Below are positions 1-10,311 of a DNA stretch of 64,000 nt, in pieces. Source of the stretch: Halanaerobium saccharolyticum (lineage in GTDB: Bacteria; Bacillota; Halanaerobiia; Halanaerobiales; Halanaerobiaceae); the NCBI RefSeq assembly GCF_004362045.1, contig NZ_SNWX01000005.1, forward strand, positions 62,001 through 126,000. Reading direction: 5' to 3'. The position numbers and the translations under genes were made by a program. Under the pieces are notes generated by a model, which saw nothing but the letters and a program-made list of their open reading frames with translations, made no database searches and was not told the DNA's origin. Each line of letters opens with the position of its first letter. The first letter of the stretch is position 1.

Positions 1-2
1 TT

Positions 3-515
3 GTAAAGTTGAAAGAAGAAGGTTTAATTGATGTTTATCCTCAGAAAGGTACTTTTGTCTCATATATAGATTTAGACAAGGTACAGGAAGCCAAGTTTAT
101 GCGGGAAGCTCTAGAAATCAAAATAGTTGAACTTGCCTGTGATATTTTTCCGGAGGAAAAAATGTTTGATTTAGAGGCAAATTTGCAGATTCAAAAGGTA
201 AGTTTAAAACAAAATAATTATCAAAAACTTTTTGAATATGACAATGAGTTTCACGAAATGCTTTTTGCAAGCTGTAATATGGCTAATATTTGGACAGCAA
301 TTGAACAGTTAAGCACCCATCTAAATAGGATGAGAATGCTCAGTTTATCAGCTGACTTTAACCGGTCTGATGTAATTGGAGATCATATGAAAATTATTAA
401 TGCAATTGAAAGCAGGAATCCCAAAAAGGCCAAAAATACAATGAAATCTCATATTAGTCGAATTCAATTTGATCAGGAAAAATTGAAAAGAGATTATCCT
501 GATTATTTTGTTTAG
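3..515 (+). CDS. GntR-family (FadR/UxuR type) transcriptional regulator, 5' end cut by window
   Basis: Only the C-terminal about 170 residues are inside the window; the reading frame is open to the left edge. The first residues (KLKEEGLIDVYPQKGTFVS) are the last helix and wing of a GntR winged HTH. The rest is an all-helical FCD ligand-binding domain, which in this family binds small organic acids. Known relatives (UxuR, ExuR, FadR) repress uronate or fatty-acid genes and release DNA when the metabolite binds. It lies directly upstream of an importer, uxuA and alpha-glucuronidase, and a perfect palindrome follows 40 bp after its stop. I infer a glucuronate- or fructuronate-responsive repressor of that operon. 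Family call is firm; the ligand is inference. Confidence 0.85.
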   Translation, partial: VKLKEEGLIDVYPQKGTFVSYIDLDKVQEAKFMREALEIKIVELACDIFPEEKMFDLEANLQIQKVSLKQNNYQKLFEYDNEFHEMLFASCNMANIWTAIEQLSTHLNRMRMLSLSADFNRSDVIGDHMKIINAIESRNPKKAKNTMKSHISRIQFDQEKLKRDYPDYFV

Positions 516-548
516 AAGTAGATTTTAATTTTAAGACTGCTATTTTTA

Positions 549-575
549 TTGTTTATACTAACATGTTAGTATAAT
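549..575 (+). promoter_or_regulatory. Promoter with overlapping GntR-type operator palindrome
   Basis: Positions 554-573 (tatactaacatgttagtata) are a perfect 20-bp palindrome. Its right arm overlaps a consensus -10 box TATAAT (570-575), with a -35-like TTGTTT at 549-554 (spacing 15, slightly short). A repressor on this palindrome would block RNA polymerase. GntR/FCD regulators typically bind palindromes of this size, and a GntR gene ends at 515. A weaker alternative promoter is TTGTCT (641-646) with TATAAC (663-668). The remaining leader up to 821 shows no gene. Confidence 0.65.
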
Positions 576-821
576 TAGAATTACTAAAAACCGGGCATTA
601 ATAATTTTTTAGCTTTATAAAAAACCGGTTTCTATAAATTTTGTCTTATTTAATTATAACTTTATAACAGATAAAAACCCTAAACAGGAGGTGAAGAAAG
701 TTATAATTGTTCTTTGCAGCAAAATTAAATTTTAAAAAATATAAAATCTATAATAATAATCTATAAAGATATAAGTCTATAAAATATAGGTAATATATTA
801 ACACTATGAGGGAGGAAAAAA

Positions 822-2810
822 ATGTTTAAATCAAAAAAGGTTGTTTTTTCACTAGTAGTTATGATTATTGCCTTAATGACTGTCACAGTAGGTGCTGCTA
901 AAATACCTGACAGCTGGTCTGATCCACAGACAGCAGCTGAAGCAGGAATCACAGAATTTAACCAGTCTCCTATTCTGGATAAAAAAGTAGAGAGTGGTGA
1001 ACTTCCACCTGTAGAAGAAAGATTGCCAGTACCTGAAGATCTGCAGGTAATTGAACCGGTTGAAGAAGTAGGTCAGTATGGAGGGAAGGTTGTTTCTACA
1101 GCTATTGGACCAAGCACTGAATCAGATGGGACAGTTATGCGCCCCTGGATGTTTCAACTGGATAAATCAATGGCAAATGCTGTACCAGATATTGCAAAGA
1201 GTTTTGAGTTAACAAATGAAGCTAAAACTTTAACAATTCACCTTCGTGAAGGACTTAAATGGTCTGATGGCCATCCTTTTACTACAGAAGATATTATTTT
1301 CTGGTGGGAAGATGTTGCCATGCATGAAGAAGTTAATCACTGGACACAGTGGAATTGGAAAATGGATGGGGTTGCCCCAGAATTTACAGCTGTTGATGAT
1401 TATACTTTAAAAATTGAATTTCCTAGATCCAACCCAACAATTGTTGATACTACCTTAACCTGGTGGAGAAGTCAGCAGAGTTTCTTCTTTTCTCCAAAGC
1501 ACTATTTAAAGCAGTTCCATGCTGATTATAATCCTGAAGTAGAAGAAATAGCTGAAGAAAAAGGCTTTGGTAACTGGGTACAGTACTTTACCAATAAAAT
1601 GCAAGTTGGACCAGTCCAGACAAATACCGAATTACCGACAATGGGAGCCTGGGTTTTAGAAGATATCAATTCATCTAGAAAAACATTTGTTCGCAATCCA
1701 TATTATTACAAAGTTGATACAGAAGGAAATCAGCTACCATATGTTGATGAGTGGGAAATAACAATTAAATCTGATGCTGAGGTGGCTAAGGTTGATGCCC
1801 TTCAGGGTAATATTGACTTTGCTGCTCGTATTTTAACCCCAAGTGAGTTCCCAATGTACAAGCAGAATGAAGAGGTTGGTAACTATACTACTTATGCTTA
1901 TAATAACCCAGTTCAGGCTCAAATTGGTTTAACATTTAATGTTAACCATCCTGAAGAAGCTAAAAGAAAAGTGTATTCCAACAAAAAATTTAGACAGGCA
2001 ATGTCAGTTGCACTTAATAGAAATGAAATTAATGCATTTGCCTATCGTGGTTTAGCTGAACCTGCTCAGGCAACTGCCAAACCAGGTGCTCCCTACTTTA
2101 AAGAAGAATGGCTGGATTATTATGCTCAGTATGATACAGAACTGGCAAAAGAATTATTAAATGAAATTGGTTTGGATGAAAAAGATGGTGAAGGATTTAG
2201 AGTTTTACCAAATGGTGAAACATTAATTATAGACTTAGAAATTCCGGCTCCTGGTTCTGTTGGTGGTACAGCTCAGCTTGGTCAGGTAGCAGAATTAGTT
2301 AAGGCTTACTGGGAAGCTGTTGGAGTTAAAGTTAATCTAAAAACTTTATCACGTGAGCTATATCAGCAGCGCGCTGATGCAGGAGAGCATGATGTAGGTG
2401 TCTGGCCTGTAAATGTAACTCGTGATATTAATGCATTTGGCTTTGACTCTGACGGGACTCGATATGCTACTAAATGGGCTCAGTGGGATACCTGGAGAAT
2501 GTGGGATGAAACTGGACGCAAAGGTGAAGAACCACTAAAGGGTATAGAACCACCTGAACATGCTAAAGAACAGTTGAGAAGGATTCATGAATATTCATCT
2601 GCTCCAAGTCAGGAAGCAATGAATAAGATGCTGGGAGATATCTGGCAGTATTATATGGATCAGACTTATGTAATTGGTACTGTAGCTCGTCCAATGGCTC
2701 CTGCCATTGTAGCTGATACTCTGCACAATGTACCAGAAACTGCTCCTTATTCTAATGCAACAGGTGCATGGCAGATTACAAAACCAGAACAGTGGTTTAC
2801 AACTAAGTAA
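822..2810 (+). CDS. ABC transporter extracellular solute-binding protein, family 5 (oligosaccharide/oligopeptide type)
   Basis: This 662-residue protein begins with a signal peptide (charged MFKSKK, then a hydrophobic stretch to about residue 25). It shows the SBP_bac_5 layout: a motif region around residues 130-155 (LTIHLREGLKWSDGHPFTTED) and a variable ligand domain. Family members bind peptides, nickel or, in Thermotoga-type hemicellulose loci, beta-linked oligosaccharides. It opens a run of genes with two permeases, two ATPases, uxuA, GH67 and GH3, so its ligand is probably a xylo- or aldouronic oligosaccharide rather than a peptide. RBS ggagg lies just upstream of the ATG. No lipobox cysteine is seen at the end of the signal peptide, which fits a soluble periplasmic protein of a bacterium with an outer membrane. 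Family certain, ligand inferred from context. Confidence 0.88.
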   Translation: MFKSKKVVFSLVVMIIALMTVTVGAAKIPDSWSDPQTAAEAGITEFNQSPILDKKVESGELPPVEERLPVPEDLQVIEPVEEVGQYGGKVVSTAIGPSTESDGTVMRPWMFQLDKSMANAVPDIAKSFELTNEAKTLTIHLREGLKWSDGHPFTTEDIIFWWEDVAMHEEVNHWTQWNWKMDGVAPEFTAVDDYTLKIEFPRSNPTIVDTTLTWWRSQQSFFFSPKHYLKQFHADYNPEVEEIAEEKGFGNWVQYFTNKMQVGPVQTNTELPTMGAWVLEDINSSRKTFVRNPYYYKVDTEGNQLPYVDEWEITIKSDAEVAKVDALQGNIDFAARILTPSEFPMYKQNEEVGNYTTYAYNNPVQAQIGLTFNVNHPEEAKRKVYSNKKFRQAMSVALNRNEINAFAYRGLAEPAQATAKPGAPYFKEEWLDYYAQYDTELAKELLNEIGLDEKDGEGFRVLPNGETLIIDLEIPAPGSVGGTAQLGQVAELVKAYWEAVGVKVNLKTLSRELYQQRADAGEHDVGVWPVNVTRDINAFGFDSDGTRYATKWAQWDTWRMWDETGRKGEEPLKGIEPPEHAKEQLRRIHEYSSAPSQEAMNKMLGDIWQYYMDQTYVIGTVARPMAPAIVADTLHNVPETAPYSNATGAWQITKPEQWFTTK

Positions 2811-2820
2811 GTAATTTTAT

Positions 2821-2858
2821 AAAGCTGTACTGTGGTTTTAAAACTGCAGTACAGCTTT
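2821..2858 (+). other. Intercistronic hairpin between binding protein and permease genes
   Basis: AAAGCTGTACTG (2821-2832) pairs perfectly with CAGTACAGCTTT (2847-2858), and the loop contains a second small palindrome (gttttaaaac). No T-tract follows and the next gene starts 20 bp later. I read it as an mRNA-stabilising or partial-stop element that keeps binding-protein mRNA above permease mRNA, not as a full terminator. Confidence 0.6.
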
Positions 2859-2877
2859 AATTAAAGGAGGTCATCTG

Positions 2878-3861
2878 ATGTCTAAATTCATTATGCACAG
2901 ATTATTATTTATGGTTGTCACCCTTGTAATTATTTCAATATTATCATTTATTATTATTCAGCTTCCCCCAGGTGATTATTTAACATCTTATATTACTCAG
3001 TTAAGATCAATGGGTACAGATGTTTCGGATGAACAGATAGAATATTTACGGGAACAGTATGGTCTTGATGATCCGGTATATGTTCAATATTTTAAATGGA
3101 TCGGTAACTTTTTAACAGGAGATATGGGTTTTTCTTTTTCCTGGAATCGTCCCGTTAATGAACTTGTCTGGGAGAGACTGGGATTAACCCTGGTAATTTC
3201 AATATCTTCACTTTTATTTACCTGGATAGTTGCCTTCCCAATCGGAATTTATACTGCATTAAGACAGAATTCTCTCAGTGATTACTTTTTTACTTTTTTA
3301 AGTTTTATTGGTGTAGCTACACCAAACTTTTTATTGGCCCTTGTTTTAATGTATGTTAGTTTTAAATATTTCGGGATTAATGTTGGTGGATTATTTTCTC
3401 CAGAATATGCTGATGCAGCCTGGGGAATAGGTAAAATTACAGACCTACTGCAGCATTTATGGATTCCGGTAGTGGTTGTCGGAACGGCAGGAACAGCCGG
3501 TCTAGTAAGAATTATGAGAGCTAACCTTTTAGATGAGCTCGGAAAACCATATGTTATTACTGCTAAGTCCAAAGGAATCCCAAATTATAAGGTTATTTTA
3601 AAGTATCCTGTACGTATTGCTTTAAATCCATTTATTTCAACTTTAGGCTGGCAGCTACCAAAATTAATTTCAGGCTCAACAATTACTGCTGTTGTTTTAA
3701 GCCTACCAACTACAGGCCCCTTATTATTAGATGCGTTAAAAAGTCAGGATATGTATTTAGCCGGCAGTTTTATCATGCTCTTGAGTGTCTTAACAGTTAT
3801 TGGTACTTTTATTTCTGATATTTTATTAGCTCTGGTAGATCCCAGAATTAGATATGTTTAG
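2878..3861 (+). CDS. ABC transporter permease, OppB/DppB family
   Basis: This 327-residue integral membrane protein has an N-terminal TM segment (residues 8-28), a periplasmic domain of about 70 residues, then five further TM segments. It carries the binding-protein-dependent permease signature near residues 215-240 (MRANLLDELGKPYVITAKSKG), the EAA loop that contacts the ATPase. It pairs with the OppC-type permease 13 bp downstream to form the channel of the importer. RBS aaaggagg precedes the ATG. Membrane location: inner membrane. Confidence 0.9.
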   Translation: MSKFIMHRLLFMVVTLVIISILSFIIIQLPPGDYLTSYITQLRSMGTDVSDEQIEYLREQYGLDDPVYVQYFKWIGNFLTGDMGFSFSWNRPVNELVWERLGLTLVISISSLLFTWIVAFPIGIYTALRQNSLSDYFFTFLSFIGVATPNFLLALVLMYVSFKYFGINVGGLFSPEYADAAWGIGKITDLLQHLWIPVVVVGTAGTAGLVRIMRANLLDELGKPYVITAKSKGIPNYKVILKYPVRIALNPFISTLGWQLPKLISGSTITAVVLSLPTTGPLLLDALKSQDMYLAGSFIMLLSVLTVIGTFISDILLALVDPRIRYV

Positions 3862-3874
3862 GAGGTGTGAGTAA

Positions 3875-4999
3875 ATGGCAAAAGAAAATAATCAAAATGA
3901 AAATTACGAAAATGAAATTTATGCTGCTTCGCAAAAAGAATTAATCTGGATGCGCTTTAAAAAACATAAACTGGCAATGGCAGCAGGAATTGTACTTATT
4001 ATAATGTATGCACTGGCAATATTTGCACCTTTCTTTTCTGCTCAGGACCCACATCAGAGAAGAGTTTCCTATAAGGAAGCACCACCTCATCAGCTTCATT
4101 TTGAAGATGCAGATGGTAATTTTAGTTTAAGACCAATGATTTATCCCTACAGCAAAGAAGTTGATATGGAAACTTTTGAAGATATTTATACAGAAGATAC
4201 CTCAAAACCAACCCCGATAAAGTTTTTTGTAGAGGGCTTTGAGTACGAAGTTATGGGTCTTTTTGAAACTGATATTCATCTTTTTGGTACAGGTGATGAA
4301 AACAGACCGGTCTTTATTTTTGGGGCTGATTCATTAGGAAGAGATTTATTTGCCAGAATTATTTATGGGGCTCGGATTTCACTTTCTATAGGTCTAATTG
4401 GTGTTGCCGTAAGTCTCTTTTTAGGAATTTTAATTGGAGGAATCGGTGGCTATTTTGGTGGAAAAATTGATCTATTTATTCAGAGGATGATTGAGTTAGT
4501 AAGGTCTATTCCCCAGTTACCTCTCTGGATGGGTTTGAGTGCTGCTTTACCCTCAAGTTGGTCTGCAATTCAGGTCTATCTTGCGATTACAATAATTTTA
4601 TCTTTAATGAGCTGGACAAGTCTGGCCCGAGTAGTAAGAGGAAGATTTTTATCATTGAGAGAAGAAGAATTTGTAATAGCTGCCCGTTTGATGGGGAGAA
4701 ATCCTTTAGAAATTATTTTTATTCACATGCTTCCTTCTTTTTTAAGTCATATTATTGCTTCGTTAACTCTTGCTATTCCAGGAATGATTTTAGGAGAAAC
4801 AGCTTTAAGTTTCCTTGGTATTGGATTACAGGCTCCTGTTATTAGTTGGGGTGTTCTATTACAAAAAGCGCAGAATCTTTATACAATCGCAAATGCTCCC
4901 TGGTTAATGCTGCCCGGTTTATTTGTAATTATTACAGTTCTGGCATTTAACTTTTTAGGAGATGGTATCAGAGATGCAGCAGATCCATATTCTAAGTAA
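3875..4999 (+). CDS. ABC transporter permease, OppC/DppC family, with a long periplasmic insert
   Basis: A 374-residue partner of the preceding permease. TM1 is at about residues 34-55; the next TM segments begin only near residue 170. The roughly 110-residue region between them (DPHQRRVSYKEAPPHQLHFE onward) is much longer than in typical OppC proteins of about 300 residues. The EAA-type loop is at about residues 255-285. Such inserts occur in OppC-like permeases of sugar-linked Opp systems and may contact the binding protein; that role is inference. Start ATG with RBS aggaggtg; same operon as neighbours. Confidence 0.88.
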   Translation: MAKENNQNENYENEIYAASQKELIWMRFKKHKLAMAAGIVLIIMYALAIFAPFFSAQDPHQRRVSYKEAPPHQLHFEDADGNFSLRPMIYPYSKEVDMETFEDIYTEDTSKPTPIKFFVEGFEYEVMGLFETDIHLFGTGDENRPVFIFGADSLGRDLFARIIYGARISLSIGLIGVAVSLFLGILIGGIGGYFGGKIDLFIQRMIELVRSIPQLPLWMGLSAALPSSWSAIQVYLAITIILSLMSWTSLARVVRGRFLSLREEEFVIAARLMGRNPLEIIFIHMLPSFLSHIIASLTLAIPGMILGETALSFLGIGLQAPVISWGVLLQKAQNLYTIANAPWLMLPGLFVIITVLAFNFLGDGIRDAADPYSK

Positions 5000-5031
5000 G
5001 GAAATTTTTAGTGAAAGACAGGGTGAATATA

Positions 5032-6039
5032 ATGGCAAATAATAATATATTGGAAGTTGAAAATTTAAATGTTCATTTTCATACGGATGAAGGAATTGTT
5101 CGCGCCTTAAATGGGGTTGATTTTAAAGTTGAAAGAGGAGAAGCAGTTGGAATAGTTGGAGAATCAGGCTGTGGAAAATCAGTTACTTCAACTTCGGTGA
5201 TGCGTCTGCTGCCAGGTGTGGGAGAAATTGCAGCTGGAACAATTAAATATTATGATAAAAATAAGAAACAGCATGATATAATTAATTTAAAAGCAGATGG
5301 AGAGCATATGCGCTCAATTAGAGGACCAGAAATGTCAATGATTTTTCAGGAGCCGATGACGGCTTTTAGTCCAGTTCATACAATTGGTAATCAGATCATG
5401 GAAAAATTACTCTATCATGAAGATATAGATAAAGATGAGGCACGAAGAAAAGCCTTAGAGTTATTAAAAAAAGTTGGTATTTCCAAACCAGAGCAGAGAA
5501 TTGATGAATACCCATTTCAGTACAGTGGTGGAATGCGGCAGAGAGCAATGATTGCAATGGGTTTGGCCTGTGAGCCGCAGCTCTTAATTGCTGATGAACC
5601 AACAACTGCTTTAGATGTTACAATTCAGGCTCAGGTTCTAAAACTGATCAAAAAGATGCAGGCAGACTACAATCTTTCTTTAATTTTAATTACTCATGAT
5701 TTGGGAGTAATTGCCCACATGGTTGATTATGTTAATGTTATGTATTTGGGAAGAGTTGTAGAATCAGGTCCTGTAGAAGAAATATTTGATAATCCTGCTC
5801 ATCCCTATACTCAGGATTTATTAAAGTCTATTCCGAGGATGACTGGAAATGAAGGAAAACTTGCTTCTATTGAAGGGGCAGTTCCCGATGCTTATTCTCT
5901 ACCAAAAGGATGTCCTTTTCATACCCGCTGTCGGAAAAAAATTGGAGAGGTTTGTGAAAGAGCTTATCCAGAGAGACAGGAAATATCAGCAGATCATTAT
6001 GTAAATTGTTATCTGCATCAGGATTTAGGTGATAAATAA
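5032..6039 (+). CDS. ABC transporter ATP-binding protein, OppD/DppD family
   Basis: Cytoplasmic ATPase of the importer, 335 residues from the ATG at 5032. Walker A GESGCGKS, signature YSGGMRQR and Walker [13 protein letters not shown] are intact. The C-terminal extension with cysteines ([16 protein letters not shown]...VNCY) is the Opp/Dpp C-terminal domain, which in some members binds an Fe-S cluster. An in-frame GTG at 5011 with its own aagga is an alternative start; I prefer ATG 5032 because the homologous domain starts there and cagggtg precedes it. The stop overlaps the next gene by one base. Confidence 0.9.
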   Translation: MANNNILEVENLNVHFHTDEGIVRALNGVDFKVERGEAVGIVGESGCGKSVTSTSVMRLLPGVGEIAAGTIKYYDKNKKQHDIINLKADGEHMRSIRGPEMSMIFQEPMTAFSPVHTIGNQIMEKLLYHEDIDKDEARRKALELLKKVGISKPEQRIDEYPFQYSGGMRQRAMIAMGLACEPQLLIADEPTTALDVTIQAQVLKLIKKMQADYNLSLILITHDLGVIAHMVDYVNVMYLGRVVESGPVEEIFDNPAHPYTQDLLKSIPRMTGNEGKLASIEGAVPDAYSLPKGCPFHTRCRKKIGEVCERAYPERQEISADHYVNCYLHQDLGDK

Positions 6040-7061
6040 TGGCAAAATTAGCTGAAAATGAAATCTTAAAAGTTGATGGATTAAAAAAATATTTTCCAAT
6101 TACTAAAGGATTCTTTAATAAACATGTTGGAGATGTAAAAGCTGTAAATGATATTAGCTTTACTTTAAATAAAGGTGAAACAATGGGTCTGGTTGGAGAA
6201 TCAGGCTGTGGAAAAACAACCGCCTCCCGCTCAATTTTGAGAGCTATTGATCCCACTGAAGGTGAAGTTCTTTTTAGAAGGAAAAATGGAAATGTTGTTG
6301 ATTTGGCAGAGCTTGATTATAAGAAGTTGAAAGATGTTAGAAGTGAGATTCAGATGATTTTTCAGGATCCATTTTCCTCTTTAAATCCCAGGATGTCTGT
6401 ACTTGATATAATTGCAGAACCGCTGGTTGTTCAGGGCTGGTCCAAACAAAAATATAAAGAACGAGTAGAAGAATTACTTGATCTGGTAGGACTTGATAAA
6501 AAATATATGACTCGTTATCCACATGCTTTTAGCGGTGGTCAAAGACAGAGAATTGGTATTGCCAGAGCCCTGGCTTTAGAACCGGAACTGGTTGTTGCTG
6601 ATGAACCGGTATCTGCCCTTGATGTTTCAGTTCAGGCTCAGATTTTAAATCTATTAGATGATTTAAAAGAAAGAATGGATTTAACTTTATTAATGGTCGC
6701 ACATGATCTCAGTGTAATCCGCTATGTCTGTGATAAAGTTGCAGTAATGTATTTAGGAAAACTTGTTGAGGTTGCAGAAACAGAAGAACTTTATACTAAC
6801 CCCAAACATCCCTATACAGCTTCACTATTGACTGCTGTTCCGGAAGCAGATCCTCATATGGAATGGCTGGGTGAAAATCTAAAAGGAGAAGTTCCCGATC
6901 CTTCAGCTGAGATAAAAGGCTGTAATTTTGCTTCTCGCTGTCCTTATGCTAAAGATATCTGTGAAAACAAGGAACCTGAGTTAGTAGATATAGGTGGTGG
7001 CCACTGGGTTTCCTGTCATCGTAAGGATGAAATTGAATTGATGGGTGTTAAATTAAAATAG
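6039..7061 (+). CDS. ABC transporter ATP-binding protein, OppF/DppF family
   Basis: Second ATPase of the importer (340 residues); it forms a heterodimer with the OppD-like protein. Walker A GESGCGKT, signature FSGGQRQR, Walker [13 protein letters not shown] and the switch His in VAHDLSV are all present. The Cys-containing C-terminal domain ([22 protein letters not shown]) is complete. It is translationally coupled to the previous gene (TAATG-type one-base overlap). In family literature the OppDF-type pair powers uptake of oligomers; here the surrounding glycosidases point to sugar uptake. Confidence 0.9.
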   Translation: MAKLAENEILKVDGLKKYFPITKGFFNKHVGDVKAVNDISFTLNKGETMGLVGESGCGKTTASRSILRAIDPTEGEVLFRRKNGNVVDLAELDYKKLKDVRSEIQMIFQDPFSSLNPRMSVLDIIAEPLVVQGWSKQKYKERVEELLDLVGLDKKYMTRYPHAFSGGQRQRIGIARALALEPELVVADEPVSALDVSVQAQILNLLDDLKERMDLTLLMVAHDLSVIRYVCDKVAVMYLGKLVEVAETEELYTNPKHPYTASLLTAVPEADPHMEWLGENLKGEVPDPSAEIKGCNFASRCPYAKDICENKEPELVDIGGGHWVSCHRKDEIELMGVKLK

Positions 7062-7093
7062 AGAATGAATGGTTAAGGGAATAGGTGATTTAA

Positions 7094-8161
<1,068 letters not shown>

Positions 8162-8202
8162 ATTTTATACTTTAACTTTTTAATTTTGAATGGAGGCCAA
8201 AA

Positions 8203-10296
8203 ATGTCTGAAATGAAAGTTGTTAATAAAAATTCTAAGGCCTATCAGGCCTGGCTCAGCTATAAAAAACTGAGTGATAGTTACTTAAAAGAATATAAAGA
8301 ATTACTGAGTAATATCTCTGTTTATGGAAAGACCAATTTAAATGCTTCAATCAAAGAAGAAATAGAAAGAGCAATGCCAGAGCTTTTAGCATCAGATTTT
8401 GATTTGAATTTTAATCAGCAGTTTCAGAATAATATTTTAATAGCTGCCGAAAAAGAACTTAAAGAAATTGCAGCTGATAATGAATCAATAGCTCTTCTGT
8501 TAAGGGAAATCAATTTTTCTGAACTAAATAATGAGGGCTATTTAATTAAATATTTTAAAGAGGAAGATCTACTCCTGCTTACTGCAAAAAGTGATCAGGG
8601 ACTTTTATACGGTACTTTTGCACTCTTAAGAGAGATTCAGCAGGAAAATAACTTAGAGCAGCTTGATCTTCTATCTAACCCTAAAAATAATCTAAGAATG
8701 TTAAATCACTGGGATAATTTAGACGGCAGCATTGAGCGCGGTTATGCAGGCAAATCAATTTTTTATACGGATAATCATCTGGTAAACGATTTAAATAGAA
8801 TTAAAGACTATGCCCGGTTGCTCGCTTCAATTGGAATAAACGCCCTTTCAATTAATAATGTTAATGTTTCTTATGAGGAAACTCGCCTGATAGATGACAA
8901 AATAGATATGGTAATTACTATTGCTGATATTTTAAGAGACTACGGTATCACTACCTATCTAAGTGCCAACTATGCTTCTCCAATGCAGCTGAGCAGCATT
9001 GATACTGCTGACCCACTTGATGAGAAGGTTAGGCTCTGGTGGAAGGAAAAGGCTGCAGAAATATATGAGCAGATTCCTGATTTTGGTGGTTTTGTAGTTA
9101 AGGCAGATTCTGAAGGTAGACCTGGTCCCTTTACTTATGGCCGCAGCCATGCTGATGGAGCTAATATGCTGGCAGAAGCACTCGAGCCTTACGGAGGATT
9201 ACTTATCTGGCGCTGCTTTGTCTACAACTGTCAGCAGGACTGGCGGGACAAAGAAACAGACCGGGCCCGGGCAGCTTATGATAATTTTAAAGATTTAGAT
9301 GGTGAATTTAAAGAAAATGTGCTTTTACAGATTAAAAATGGACCGATGGACTTTCAGGTGAGAGAACCTGTAACCCCACTATTTGGGGCAATGCCGAAGA
9401 CCAATCAGGTGCTTGAACTGCAGGTGACTCAAGAATATACAGGTCAGCAGAAAGACCTCTGTTATTTAATTCCGCAGTGGAAGAAGGTTACTGATTTTGA
9501 TACTTATGCTGAGGGAGAAAATACACCGGTTAAAAGAATTGTTGATGGTTCATTATATGATCAAACTAATACTGGTTTTGCAGCTGTGGTTAATGTGGGA
9601 AATGACCAGAACTGGACCGGTCATCATCTGGCACAGTCCAATTTATATGGCTATGGTCGTCTGGCCTGGGATCCCGATTTATCGGCAGTTGAAATCACAG
9701 AAGAGTGGATTAAAATTACCTTCGGTCTGGATCAGGAAGTAATGGAGAGTCTGCTCAGAATGTTATTATACTCCTTGACAATCTACGAAGATTATACATC
9801 TCCCCTTGGGATTGGCTGGATGGTAAATCCCGGCCACCACTATGGAGTAAATGTTAATGGTTATGAATATTCCCGCTGGGGAACCTATCACAGAGCTGAC
9901 CATGAAGGGATAGGTGTTGACCGCAGTGTGGCAACTGGAACCGGCTATGCAGGGCAGTATTTTGAAGAAAATGCGGAAAAATATGAGACAATAGAAAACT
10001 GTCCGAATGAACTACTGCTGTTCTTCCACCATGTGCCTTATACCCATGAGCTGGATTCCGGGAAAACTGTAATTCAGCATATTTATGACAGCCACTTTAG
10101 AGGTGTAGCAGCAGTTAAAGAACTGCAGGGCCACTGGGAAAAAATTAAAGAGAAGGTTGATCCAGAGATTTATCAAAATGTAGAAACAAGGCTTAAAATG
10201 CAGCTTGATAATGCAGTTGAATGGCGAGATCAGGTAAATACTTATTTCCACAGGATTTCCGGGATTGATGATCAGTATGACCGCAAAATATATTAA
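8203..10296 (+). CDS. aguA: GH67 alpha-glucuronidase
   Basis: A 697-residue cytoplasmic enzyme that removes 4-O-methylglucuronic acid from the non-reducing end of short xylo-oligosaccharides. GH67 features are clear: [20 protein letters not shown] (residues 300-319) and [13 protein letters not shown]. By spacing with the Geobacillus enzyme (E285, D364, E392), the catalytic residues here are E304, D383 and E411, with exactly the same intervals of 79 and 28. No signal peptide, so the aldouronate is imported whole before cleavage. It lies 41 bp after uxuA and 15 bp before the GH3 gene, in one operon. The call is secure. Confidence 0.96.
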   Translation: MSEMKVVNKNSKAYQAWLSYKKLSDSYLKEYKELLSNISVYGKTNLNASIKEEIERAMPELLASDFDLNFNQQFQNNILIAAEKELKEIAADNESIALLLREINFSELNNEGYLIKYFKEEDLLLLTAKSDQGLLYGTFALLREIQQENNLEQLDLLSNPKNNLRMLNHWDNLDGSIERGYAGKSIFYTDNHLVNDLNRIKDYARLLASIGINALSINNVNVSYEETRLIDDKIDMVITIADILRDYGITTYLSANYASPMQLSSIDTADPLDEKVRLWWKEKAAEIYEQIPDFGGFVVKADSEGRPGPFTYGRSHADGANMLAEALEPYGGLLIWRCFVYNCQQDWRDKETDRARAAYDNFKDLDGEFKENVLLQIKNGPMDFQVREPVTPLFGAMPKTNQVLELQVTQEYTGQQKDLCYLIPQWKKVTDFDTYAEGENTPVKRIVDGSLYDQTNTGFAAVVNVGNDQNWTGHHLAQSNLYGYGRLAWDPDLSAVEITEEWIKITFGLDQEVMESLLRMLLYSLTIYEDYTSPLGIGWMVNPGHHYGVNVNGYEYSRWGTYHRADHEGIGVDRSVATGTGYAGQYFEENAEKYETIENCPNELLLFFHHVPYTHELDSGKTVIQHIYDSHFRGVAAVKELQGHWEKIKEKVDPEIYQNVETRLKMQLDNAVEWRDQVNTYFHRISGIDDQYDRKIY

Positions 10297-10311
10297 TATT
10301 GGAGGATAATT

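Noticed and set aside
4558-4845. Open frame of 95 codons inside the OppC-type permease gene
   Set aside because: Same strand, other frame; Cys/Tyr/Phe-rich nonsense sequence without RBS, shadow of the permease.
5867-6256. Minus-strand open frame of 129 codons over the oppD-oppF junction
   Set aside because: Shadow spanning two translationally coupled genes.
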